Shown: positions 50,295-60,164 of the stretch, in pieces
Layout of the letters: the number at the start of each line of letters is the position of its first letter
Numbering within the stretch: position 1 is the stretch's first letter
NCBI GenBank assembly: GCA_030248215.1
Contig: JASANG010000298.1
Coordinates: 1 to 64,000, forward strand
DNA length: 64,000 nt
Reading direction: 5' to 3'
Source: Enoplolaimus lenunculus
Taxonomy: Eukaryota; Nematoda; Enoplea; Enoplida; Thoracostomopsidae
Notes under the pieces: model-generated
Database searches by the model: none
The model's input: the letters and a program-made list of their open reading frames with translations, nothing else
Told to the model about the DNA's origin: nothing
Made by a program: the position numbers and the translations under genes

Positions 50295-53200
50295 ATACAG
50301 TTTTATGGTGTAAACCCTTTACGGTGTATTATTAAATATAAAAAACTCTCTTCGACCGTCCAATTTCACCTAATAGTTGGCCGCTGAACAAATTTTGCCT
50401 TAATCTACACTGTAAATTCCAATGAATTGATGAATCAACTCAGCTATAGCGAATTAGTTATTTGCGAGTTTAATAGCAGTGAACATTAACTCACATTGAG
50501 TTAAGTTGATTCTCACTCTAAGTTCAGTTGATTCCGAGTATTAAGTTAAATAATTAACTCAGAGGGAGTTTTATTGACTCAGAATTCTGAGTTCTAAAAG
50601 TCATAACTCAGATTGAGTGATTTAACTCATTCTGAGTTAAAATTATTCACTGGGATTTACACTGTAAAAGTAGTTTTCGTTCGGTTGAAATATAATCGTA
50701 AAACATGCGACTCTATCACAAGCCATAGAAGTGAAGAATAAATAAGCAAATTTATTGGTCATCCACGTTACGCTACTCTAAAAAAATTGTAGCCACATGC
50801 GAGACCCTATGTACCTCATAGCAGTGTTTATAAATTATATATCCAAAAGTCACCCACGGTATGTGTACACCCGGCTGACAACAGAGAATCCCTCTGAACG
50901 GCGTACTTTGTCACAATATCGCATATATAGATTCCACTTTGTCAAACTTTATCGAAAGGACAGCTGATTTGTCATGAGTCTGGCAGAAGGACATTCGCTT
51001 ATTGCGTTACACAAAGCCTGTCCGAAGGGACCCTGGTAAGCGATTATACAGAGTCTGTGCGAAGGAACTCCTATTGTCAGACACTGTGTCCAAACAGTCT
51101 ACATTGTCCCTACTCCCTCTGAAGGGAGTACCACAAAGATAGACTAATGTATGCCCTCTACAAAGCCCAAATATCCCAAAAACAGTTTTGTTGTGTACTG
51201 CCCTTGCAAACAAGTGGGTGGCCAATTTTTTATAGTATAGCGTAGACAGTATAGACGTTATTAACACAATAACGATGAGACCGTTAGTAGGAGCAGTTTC
51301 GTATAAAACAACTATGCTACTTACAGATGCTTTCAACAAGTGGAGACACTAAAACACCATGAGTTGCATCTCGCACCTTGACCTATTTTAATTATAGAAA
51401 ATTGTGAACTGAGAGAAACCGAGACTGAATCTGTTTCTCGAAAGACTATAAAACTGTATATTTACGGCGCTCCGTAAAATGCTAAAACTATTCTTGACCG
51501 ACTTGCGCTGTCATTTACTAAATGTCAGGCCTAGCTGTTTTTATTTCAACTAAAAGCGCGTCCAGATCTACAGTATAGCGATTGTCAGCTTATACGCAAG
51601 TTTTTTGAATTGGTGCGCAAAGGGGCAATTTCACATACACTAGCGGTAACAACGATATATGAATGGGCCGGGTGTTTATCTGGGAATAAAATTAACGGTC
51701 TACCGTGGTGTTTTCCTTAATACACGCAACTTTTGGTAACGCCGGCTTGATGTAACTTTTGGTATTAAAACGCCGGCTTGATGCGTAGATTTCCGCGCTG
51801 ACGTTTCTCAAATCATTACGCAACATGCAATATAGTTGTTACATAGGGGTTTTAAAAAAAATTTAGCAGGGGGTATGAATTTTTAATTACTACCCCCCTT
51901 TCTACTAATTTTGGGCGATTACAACTTGGAGTATTAATTTTACGCAGCATACCCCTACGCTTTAAATTTTTTCATATTTAGTTTTTTTTGTTTTTTTTTG
52001 GGGGTTTCCCCCTTTCATTAATTTTTATTTTTTATTTTTCTGTAAAAATTGTAAGTGTGTAAGTTATGTAGAATGTGTGGTTGTATGTATGTGTGCGTAT
52101 ATAAAATGTGCAATTACTATTGTTGTTGTTGTTGTTGTTAGTTATCTTTTTATTGCTGCGGTTGCTAATGCTAGGCGTGTTAAAAATTTTGATATATCGG
52201 CATGTGCGTGTGTATATGTTCTTGTGGCTTACTATTCGCAGTGTATGGTACAGTTGTAATTGCAGGTTGCAGTTTAAAATGTGATCTTGCGACCCACTCA
52301 TATCTCGAAGAGCGATTGCATTACGAAATAATCGGGGGCACTTAAGACGTAAAAAAACAATCCTGGGGATTTCATTTTTGCCATTTCTAATAAAACTGTT
52401 TTGAGAGTGGACAACTTGTTTAGCGAGCCAGTGCCTAGATGTTGTGCATATTTTAATATATTGCGTAATTGTACCCCTAAGATAAGTTTCAATGTTCGTT
52501 TTTCAAGTCTGTACATACCGTACTGCACCAGTGCTGACTCAGTCACGTATATGATTCTAGCATGCCGATGCTGCGGTTTCACATTATTGCATATCGCTTG
52601 TAAAATTTACACTGTATAAATACACTTATTAAATTGTGTTAGGGCGTTAGAGAGCGCTGACTCCGAATTGTTTTCCGCGTATATCGGATAACTCATTGAT
52701 TACTGAAAAGTTTCACTTAAACTTGAATTAAGTTAACAAGTACTCCCCGTAATTTGATTAATATTCTAGAAACCGTACAGTCAACTTCCCCTTTTCTAAA
52801 ACGACAAGAAGGGTACTTCTGAGAATTAGAAGACTGGTGAAACAACCCTGCGAAGTCAAAATATTTATTAGTTCGTGGAATTACTTGAATTTGCGGAATA
52901 ATTTTGTTTTGAAATTTGTAGATTCTAGTCAAAGCTTAGTTTTTAGGTAAATTTTTGTAAATTTTAGCGAAAATTTTGTTTTGAATTTTGTGGATTTTCG
53001 ACAAAACATGGGATTTTTTGACTTTTTATGCAATTTTAAAGATCAGGGTTGTTTTCGAAACTTGGAATTCTGGTCAAAATATTTAATTCGGAGAATTTAC
53101 TTCAAATTTTAATTTCAAAAATTGTTATAAAAACCCAAGTATTAAGTCAAAATAAGTTTTTTTGTATAATTTTGTGGTAAATTTTTGCTAGAAATCTATT

Positions 53201-53299
53201 AGAAAAAACCCATAAGATTAATAAATTAAATTAAGCATTTAAGTTTCGGAAATTCTTTAGAGTTTTGAGAAGTCGATAAAGTTCATGCTGCCCTTTAAT
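50295..53299. other. Intergenic stretch between IFT122 and the retroelement
   Basis: No gene is recognised. It contains the foldback element at 50406-50670 and a (TTG)n run at about 52121-52139. A direct repeat CGCCGGCTTGATG occurs twice near 51740-51785. An open frame at 51007-51339 on the minus strand has no recognisable domain. The left LTR boundary of the retroelement may lie in here; TGTAAC at 51751 would mirror the GTTACA just before the primer binding site, but that is weak evidence. Confidence 0.55.
50406..50670. mobile_element. Foldback element of the TACACTGTAAAT family, copy 2
   Basis: The left end TACACTGTAAATTCCAATG mirrors the right end, which is the complement of a sequence reading ACAGTGTAAATCCCAGTG. 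The interior has TTAACTCA/TGAGTTAA words in both orientations, as in 38151-38407. Confidence 0.75.
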
Positions 53300-53307
53300 T
53301 TTACGAG

Positions 53308-53350
53308 TATAAAAGGGTCGTGCGCTTGCATCCAGAGAGGGGCTTCAGTT
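53308..53350 (+). promoter_or_regulatory. TATA box and initiator in the presumed 5' LTR
   Basis: TATAAAAG at 53308-53315 is followed 31 bases later by TCAGTT (53345-53350), an initiator-like sequence. This is the arrangement expected for the start of the R region of an LTR. Confidence 0.55.
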
Positions 53351-54168
53351 GTGTATCGCGGCAGAGTTGTTGCCGGTTGTTATTACGAATTGACGGTTAT
53401 TAGCTTCTGAGTTTATTTGGATTTATTCGCTTGGTTAGAGCACAAGTGTGCTAGTGTTCGGAACTGTTATAGAGCTGTGTGCAAAATATTGGAGTTTTGT
53501 TTAGATAATTTGCGGTCTAAGTCTTGATTTTGGGGAAGCCCTGGGTGTGAATTACTTTGTGTTTCCAAACCCCAAGTTTGAACATTTTTGGACATATTTC
53601 CGGAAAAGTCTCAGAAGACAGTGTTTGTGTGCCTACGGAAGTATAGACCGCAGATAAGTAGTTTATAGAAAAATAGCAGAGTTTGGTTTGTCCTTAAGGA
53701 CACACTGCCGTTTTACTCATTCATTGCCTATTGGTAAATTAGTTTTGTTTGTTGCTGTGTGCAGTAGTAATTGGTGGCCTGTGTGGCCTTAGTAGAGGTT
53801 TGTGGGGTTCGATACAAGTAGTGACTACGAATTGTTTCACGACATTTACGCAGTAATCAGTGGAAATTTTGTGTCGTATTTGAACATCCTATCGGATTAT
53901 TATTTTTTAATTGTGGAAAAGTCTGTGTATCCTGTTTTATTGAGAACTCTTGGGTCTGACACGTAGTTGTGTGTGAAAATTTTATTTTTTATTGCCGAAG
54001 TGTACTGCTCTTTGTGAAGTATAAAGTTTGGTGATTTAGATAGTGGTATTCGAGAATAGAAAAGTGTTTTAGGGTAACCCACGGAATACGCTCTTGAATG
54101 TTATTGTAATCCAATTCTGGTATATTTTTGGAAGACACTCACGAGTGTTGACCGTGCGACGTTACATT

Positions 54169-54186
54169 TGGAGGTCCCACCGAGAT
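54169..54186 (+). promoter_or_regulatory. Primer binding site, tRNA-Gln type
   Basis: TGGAGGTCCCACCGAGAT is complementary to the 3' end of eukaryotic tRNA-Gln (including CCA) at 17 of 18 positions, from established knowledge of that tRNA. It is preceded by GTTACA, which would be the end of U5, with a two-base spacer. Confidence 0.7.
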
Positions 54187-54396
54187 ATCAGTTTTCTTAA
54201 CCGGTAAACGAACTTTGATTGCAAATTTCAACCTAGTGCTAGCCTTTTCCCTCTTAAGGATTGTTCTCTTAATCGTTTAAAAATTACGGCGCGGTACCAG
54301 TTACGTAGTGCTGGTGGTCTAGAATCTAGTGACGACGATTCTGAATTTTCTGAACCCCTCGATAGTAGCTCTCACCTTGTATTGCGAAACTCAAAC

Positions 54397-57300
54397 ATGG
54401 ATAATATAACTCGTAACATAGCCCAGCTTGATGCGGTTGTGAAAGATCTTGCTAACCGTGTAGATGATGGATTAAGAGGATTAAGTGACGATTTTGATTT
54501 AATTTCTCAACGCGTACGATTGGGTACGGAACCTGATTTATCAATTTCATTTTTTCGCGGCGATTTAACCGGCTCTGATTTTAAAAGTTGGATTGAAACT
54601 TTCAATACGTATTGTAATGCTCGGTTAATCGATGATGACATGAAACTTAAGGTATTACCTGCTTATTTAAAAGACCGGGCTAAGGATGCATTTGAACGAG
54701 TACCTGAGCCATCGAAACGCCGTTTTACGGATTTAGTATCGGCTTTAGAGGCCCAATTGACTACCCCAGAATGGACTATGTATCATGAAGCAGCTCTTGA
54801 GCAGCGACGTCAGCTGCCTGGGGAAGGTGTTGCGGCCTATTTAAAGGCTATTAAGAATGCATGTAGGAGTGTTTACCCTAATTTGGACAACGCCGCGTTT
54901 GACCGCAGAGTTATACATAGGTTCTTCGGAGGTTTACTTCCAACCGAAGCTAAGCTAGAAGTTTTTCGTGACATGCCTAAAACGCTTAAAGAAGCCGAGG
55001 ACTTAGCTCAGCGCTTAGATATGCAGTCACTGCTCTGTGGAAAACCGACAAGCGTTGATCCTTTGAACATGTCTGTGCCTGCTCCAAAGCAGACTTTGCA
55101 TACGCTCGCTCGGGGAGTTCAGCTGCTTGCAAATAATCAAAAGCAGCTTATACAGAACATGCGTAGAAACACCTTTAGGAATCCTGAGTCGCAAAATAGA
55201 TTCCAACCATCTAACGGAAACCGAGATCCACCAAATAGAGGCCCGCCGAATAGAAACTTTCGAAATCCACGTTCCGAATTTGCTCAGAATTTTTCCCCTC
55301 GGGGTCCCAAGTGTTATAATTGTGGAAAAGTCGGACATTTAGCAATGGCCTGTTTGTTACGCAACGGAAATTTTTCTCGGAATAACAGACCCCAACCTCA
55401 AAATAATTTTGGACGATCAACTTATCGACCAAGTTTTCCTGCATCGAACTTTAATCGACCTACGAGGCCTAATATTCCAAACTTACCGGCTTTACCACCT
55501 GTACCGGCAGATAAAGCCGTTGTGGCTACCACTCTAGTATCTCGGGATATAAAAGCTGTTAATTCTGGTTGTGATTCTAAGCAAGAAATTGAGCGTCTTA
55601 AGAAAGAGGTTACTACTTTGCGTAGTCAAAATGCCCTCTTAGTTGAAAAATCGTTTCCTAAATTTGTCGGAGCTATCCAGGCTACACATCATGTTGCTAA
55701 ATTTACCCAAACTGAACCTACTTCTCTAAATTTTAATGAAGCTGTTACAGGTAAACCCCAGGTTCGAAACAAGTATCTCATGCGATCAACTATGCGCAAA
55801 GTTCAACCACTTAAGTCATGGAATATTTTGCTCTGTACCGTAATTGCGCTTATGTTTAGCTTAACGGGTCTTGTCGATTCGAGTTTAACGCAAACATTGC
55901 ATCAATTACAACCAAAAATTTTTCCTTCTGTGGGAGTTGGGCTTATACCTGAAGGACTGGTATTAACCGCAAGTGAATCTATATATTTGCCTATAGTTGT
56001 GCATGCAGGTCAGGATAGAATTAGACCCTGCTCACCCCTTGTATTTCAAGGTGGTACACCTATTGTGTGCAATTGCACTGGTCAACAACGTTTATTTAAC
56101 ATGGTTAAGAAACAGGCACTTTCTGAATTGGCTAATAGCTACGAGGATACCGTAGATCCGGCATTCTATGAAGAGCTAATGAGGGACATATGTGATAAAA
56201 AACCATTTACATGTAATTTTGTTACTTCGGGCCGAAATCGTCGTTTTGTGCCCCTACTTTTGACTGGGTTGACTTCGATCATGGGTACAGGACTTGGGAT
56301 TGCCAATAGTATTAAGTTGTCACATTTGGAACCGAAAATTTTGGCCCTTCAGAATAGTGTACGACTTTTAAATGATGAAATTACTGAAAATTCTGAGGCG
56401 ATTCATAAATTGAATATCAACCAACAGCGCGTATTTGCTATAACTCATGAGATACAGAAGTATGTAGAGCAAACCCGAATTACAATGACTTGTAGTTTAA
56501 CTGAATCGGTAACGATTTCGCATTTTATTTCACAATCAAATCAGTTTATAAATGGAGTACGTAAAGTGGTGGACGCATTAGTCCGTGCTAGTGATAGTGG
56601 TCGTTTATCCGTTGCGATTATGTCTGCGTCTCAAATTAAGAAACTTGTAAAAAAAGACCCAACCTTGCGAACTTCAGTATATTTACATGACCCAGGTCTA
56701 TTCTATCACTTCGTTAAAGTATACCCTGTGTTACTAGATATTCGAAAAACTACCTTTGGTATAATTTTGGAAATTCCCCTTATAAGAATTAGGAACGTGT
56801 TGCCGCTCATGCGAGTTATTAATGTTGGGTTTAACCTTCCTTCGAAGCAAGGTATGGCAAGGTTATCTTTACCCAAGTTTGTAACTTACGATCGAATGTT
56901 TAGTAAGGGGTATTACCACGAAGTAAAGTCTGAAGATTGTGACAAACGTAGTGGTTTATGGTACTGTGGGTTGGAAGCTTTGCCAACTAGCGGGGCAGAT
57001 AGTTGTTTTAGGGCAATGCGTCAGGCGTTACTGCATAATAATACTTGCGCAATAGAAGTTAAAGAAATGTCGGCCGGCACACATATTGAAACTACTCGGG
57101 TTGGATTGCTTTTGCGTACTTCGGAGCCCAGTGTGAAGCTCACAAAGACAAAAAAATTGCTCTCCACCTCTAAAATTGAAACGATGCGGGTGCAGGAACG
57201 TGGGGTTATGTTTGTGCCTTTTGCAAATTTTAGTATGCTGATTGTTGGAGACCGTGTACTTATGTCAACCTCTAGGCCCGCTTTTAACTTTGAAATTTCA

Positions 57301-59391
57301 CCTGACATTCAATTTAATTTCACATTACATCAAGATATGGTGCCACCGCCAGTGTGGGGAAGCTTAGAAAACGTAGAGTATCAGTCTAATTTGACTCGTA
57401 CTCGTTTAAAGAGGGAGCTTCTGTCTTTTACCTCTAGCGCTGGTCTCAATCTACCGTATAGCGATATATTAAGTTATATAGCGGTCGGGTTGGTGAGTTT
57501 GATAGTGGGTATATGTTGTATATATGCCTGGTATGTTAAATGGTTAACGTGTTTGCGCTGTTGTTGTAAATCGAATGGACAGGAGCATTCATCCCCTGTG
57601 CAGGTAATATGTACTTCCCCAGAAACCGAGACTTTGGAATTACCCATGCATTCAACTGTTGTTGGATCGTCTAAACTTATATCTGGTAAACGAAAACGAA
57701 CCTTGCAGTTTTCAACTATTCTTCCCCCGAGTCATAGCGAAGTGGAAACTGTTTTGACTTTAGGTCCCTCCCTTTCGGACATTGAAATTCTTCTTGACGA
57801 TATATCGGTGCGAGCTGTTATCGATACCGGAAGTAATATTACAGTTATGTCATCCGAAACTTTTCGAAAATTGAATAAACCCGAAACTGCTCTCGTTCCA
57901 GTACCCGCCACCACCGCTGTTGGGGTTACTGGTCATGCATTACCCTTGAAAGGTGCTATTAAGGTAGAAATCGAAATAGGTTCTAAATCCCTACCTTTCC
58001 ATGTGTATGTATCAGATGAATGCGCCCACCCAGCTATATTAGGGGTTGATTTGTTACGACAATTTGGCACTATAAGTTTAGATTACGCAAATGGGTTTGT
58101 CAAGCTTGGAAAAATGCAATTAAAGATGGGACATCGGTCAAGCCAAAATGTCCTTCTGCCAGATACTACACTTATCCCTTCAAGATCAGAGGTGCTTATA
58201 CCGTGCGAAGTAAAAGGGTTTGGATGTGAGGGTGATGTGTATTTTGAACCAGATTATAAGCTCATTAAGGTATATGGTTTAAACACGGTTGAATTAATAT
58301 TAAGCGATGCGGATAATGTTGTTATTCCCTTGCGACTACTCAATATGTCGAATTGTCCGGTTCGTCTTTATAAGGGCATGACCGTTGGTAGAATAGAACC
58401 CTTAGATACCTGTGTTTTACCTACAGTATTGAACTTACAGTCTATTAGTCACCAACCAAATTTTAATTTGCTATCCGATTTGAAGTTAGAGGAGTGTGAT
58501 ATTTCTGGAAATGAAAAGTCAAAGCTGATTGAATTATTTTTGGAATTTAATGATGTTTTTGCAAAACATGACTACGACTGTGGAACTATATCAGTAGTTG
58601 AACATTCAATTGACACTGGGGACGCAGTACCAATTAAGCAGAGACCTTATCGAGTGCCTTTCCAATCTAAGGATAAAGTGGATACTGAGTTAGGCAATAT
58701 GTTACGTTATGGAATCATCGAACCATCTACCAGTCCCTGGGCTAATCCAATGGTTGTACTTAAAAAGAAAGACGGCAAGTCATTACGCATTTGTATTGAT
58801 TACCGAAAACTAAATGCCGTGACCAAGAAGGATTGTTTTCCACTCCCGAACATTAATGATTTACTGGAATGCATAGGAAAAGCAAAGTATTTTAGTGTGA
58901 TGGACTTAATATCGGGGTATTGGCAAGTGCCTATGGCTTCGAATTCAATTGAGAAGACTGCTTTTATTACCCCAGCTGGGCTGTACCAGTTTACTAAAAT
59001 GCCTTTTGGTTTATGTAACGCTCCCGCGACTTTTCAACGTACACTTGAGGCCACCCTGCGTGGATTAGTTGAGCGTATTTGTCTTATTTATATAGATGAT
59101 ATATGCGTGTTCTCTGAAACCTTTGATGAACATCTTAGACGTTTGCGTCTTGTATTTGAACGATTAAGGGATGTCGGTCTAAAGGTTAAACCAGCGAAAT
59201 GTAACTTTTTGAGAAAGGAAGTCCCTTATTTAGGTCACATTATTTCCGCTGAAGGCTTGAAGCCAGATCCGAAAAAAATTGAAGCTGTTGAACATTACCC
59301 TATCCCAAATGATATTACGGGGGGTACGAGGATTTTTGGGGTTTTGCAGTTATTATCGACGTTTTATAAAAGACTTTGCCGCAATTGCTAA
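54397..59391 (+). CDS. Gag-Env-protease-reverse transcriptase fused frame
   Basis: First ATG at 54397; 1,664 residues from there. Domains in order: Ty3/gypsy-type capsid (about 40-230); CX2CX4HX4C zinc knuckle (306-319); a coiled-coil heptad stretch (about 395-420); a signal-like hydrophobic segment (474-496). Then an Env-like ectodomain with RNRR (613-616), directly followed by a Gly-rich hydrophobic stretch and a predicted coiled coil. Cys-rich spacing before the transmembrane helix (1024-1047) and CCC palm site resembles the F-type Env of errantiviruses and baculoviruses. Next an aspartic protease (DTG at 1143-1145, ILGVDLL) and a reverse transcriptase with the YIDD box (1565-1568). The frame is lost at a run of six G (59319-59324), near the thumb. 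Gag and Env sharing one uninterrupted frame with Pol, with Env in the middle, is abnormal for retroelements. Confidence 0.9.
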   Translation: MDNITRNIAQLDAVVKDLANRVDDGLRGLSDDFDLISQRVRLGTEPDLSISFFRGDLTGSDFKSWIETFNTYCNARLIDDDMKLKVLPAYLKDRAKDAFERVPEPSKRRFTDLVSALEAQLTTPEWTMYHEAALEQRRQLPGEGVAAYLKAIKNACRSVYPNLDNAAFDRRVIHRFFGGLLPTEAKLEVFRDMPKTLKEAEDLAQRLDMQSLLCGKPTSVDPLNMSVPAPKQTLHTLARGVQLLANNQKQLIQNMRRNTFRNPESQNRFQPSNGNRDPPNRGPPNRNFRNPRSEFAQNFSPRGPKCYNCGKVGHLAMACLLRNGNFSRNNRPQPQNNFGRSTYRPSFPASNFNRPTRPNIPNLPALPPVPADKAVVATTLVSRDIKAVNSGCDSKQEIERLKKEVTTLRSQNALLVEKSFPKFVGAIQATHHVAKFTQTEPTSLNFNEAVTGKPQVRNKYLMRSTMRKVQPLKSWNILLCTVIALMFSLTGLVDSSLTQTLHQLQPKIFPSVGVGLIPEGLVLTASESIYLPIVVHAGQDRIRPCSPLVFQGGTPIVCNCTGQQRLFNMVKKQALSELANSYEDTVDPAFYEELMRDICDKKPFTCNFVTSGRNRRFVPLLLTGLTSIMGTGLGIANSIKLSHLEPKILALQNSVRLLNDEITENSEAIHKLNINQQRVFAITHEIQKYVEQTRITMTCSLTESVTISHFISQSNQFINGVRKVVDALVRASDSGRLSVAIMSASQIKKLVKKDPTLRTSVYLHDPGLFYHFVKVYPVLLDIRKTTFGIILEIPLIRIRNVLPLMRVINVGFNLPSKQGMARLSLPKFVTYDRMFSKGYYHEVKSEDCDKRSGLWYCGLEALPTSGADSCFRAMRQALLHNNTCAIEVKEMSAGTHIETTRVGLLLRTSEPSVKLTKTKKLLSTSKIETMRVQERGVMFVPFANFSMLIVGDRVLMSTSRPAFNFEISPDIQFNFTLHQDMVPPPVWGSLENVEYQSNLTRTRLKRELLSFTSSAGLNLPYSDILSYIAVGLVSLIVGICCIYAWYVKWLTCLRCCCKSNGQEHSSPVQVICTSPETETLELPMHSTVVGSSKLISGKRKRTLQFSTILPPSHSEVETVLTLGPSLSDIEILLDDISVRAVIDTGSNITVMSSETFRKLNKPETALVPVPATTAVGVTGHALPLKGAIKVEIEIGSKSLPFHVYVSDECAHPAILGVDLLRQFGTISLDYANGFVKLGKMQLKMGHRSSQNVLLPDTTLIPSRSEVLIPCEVKGFGCEGDVYFEPDYKLIKVYGLNTVELILSDADNVVIPLRLLNMSNCPVRLYKGMTVGRIEPLDTCVLPTVLNLQSISHQPNFNLLSDLKLEECDISGNEKSKLIELFLEFNDVFAKHDYDCGTISVVEHSIDTGDAVPIKQRPYRVPFQSKDKVDTELGNMLRYGIIEPSTSPWANPMVVLKKKDGKSLRICIDYRKLNAVTKKDCFPLPNINDLLECIGKAKYFSVMDLISGYWQVPMASNSIEKTAFITPAGLYQFTKMPFGLCNAPATFQRTLEATLRGLVERICLIYIDDICVFSETFDEHLRRLRLVFERLRDVGLKVKPAKCNFLRKEVPYLGHIISAEGLKPDPKKIEAVEHYPIPNDITGGTRIFGVLQLLSTFYKRLCRNC

Positions 59392-59737
59392 GTCACTAAA
59401 TCAGTTGACTAGTACATTGAAACCTTTGAAATGGAACTCAGACGCAGAAAAATCTTTTCAAATGTTAAGGTCTAAACTTATGTCTCCTCCAATTTTGCAA
59501 ATAGCAGATCCCACTAAGCCATACATTTTAGAAACAGACGCTACTGGCAAGGCAATCGGAGCTCTATTGTCTCAAACAGATATAAATGGTAAGGTCCATC
59601 CCATTGCTTGTGGTAGTCGGTTGCTTCAAAAGGCTGAAAGAAATTACACCACTACTGAATTAGAAGCACTAGCTGTTGTTTATTTCATGAAATATTTTCG
59701 CAATTATATATGGACAACATGTGACCATTATAACTGA
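59279..59737 (+). CDS. Pol fragment: RT connection and RNase H, shifted frame
   Basis: This continues the RT thumb (FLGFCSYYRRFIKDFA, typical of Ty3/gypsy) in the frame one base away from the preceding ORF. RNase H follows, with LETDATGKAIGALLSQ (first catalytic Asp) and TTELEALAVVYF (catalytic Glu). The real coding part starts about 59325. It ends shortly after a TATATA run (59705-59711), where the frame shifts again. The preceding frame reads into a stop at 59391. These are breaks in one original pol reading, not separate genes. Confidence 0.85.
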   Translation: MKLLNITLSQMILRGVRGFLGFCSYYRRFIKDFAAIAKSLNQLTSTLKPLKWNSDAEKSFQMLRSKLMSPPILQIADPTKPYILETDATGKAIGALLSQTDINGKVHPIACGSRLLQKAERNYTTTELEALAVVYFMKYFRNYIWTTCDHYN

Positions 59738-60164
59738 TCATTTGGCCCTTCGATGGTTATTAACTAATAAGAATGCTTCAGGACGGTTGCAGCGTTGGGC
59801 GCTCGCTTTGAGTGAATACGATTTTAAGGTCGAACACCGGGCGGGTAAAAATATGTCGCATGTCGACGCGCTTTCTCGTACCGAAATTTCCAAATTAGAA
59901 GACGGCTCTGATGAGGAAGATATTAAGTTCGCATATGTAGTTACCTTTATTGAAACTGGAAATGAGCCAAACCTGCCCTCGGGTATTAGTTTTGTGGAAA
60001 AACAAGAGCAGGACCCAGAGATAAAAGCTCTGAAGGAATACATTGAATTTGCAAAACTTCCAAATGATTCAAAACTGGCTTCTCACTTTGCATTGATCCA
60101 GCCACGTTATGTAGTAAAAATGGAGTTTTGTACCACCATTATCCTTTACCAAAAAATCGATTAG
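59721..60164 (+). CDS. Pol fragment: RNase H C-terminus and linker, shifted frame
   Basis: It carries TDHLALRWLLTNK (last RNase H catalytic Asp region) and the connection VEHRAGKNMSHVDALSR, which is conserved between RNase H and integrase in Ty3/gypsy elements. The frame is lost at a run of five A (60116-60120). The start codon at 59721 is incidental. Confidence 0.85.
   Translation: MTIITDHLALRWLLTNKNASGRLQRWALALSEYDFKVEHRAGKNMSHVDALSRTEISKLEDGSDEEDIKFAYVVTFIETGNEPNLPSGISFVEKQEQDPEIKALKEYIEFAKLPNDSKLASHFALIQPRYVVKMEFCTTIILYQKID

Noticed and set aside
51007-51339. Minus-strand open frame of 110 codons
   Set aside because: No domain, no splice-compatible neighbours, and composition like the surrounding non-coding DNA.
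51751-54166. Complete 2.4-kb 5' LTR from TGTAAC to GTTACA
   Set aside because: Only a six-base inverted match supports it, and no 3' LTR is in the window to compare.
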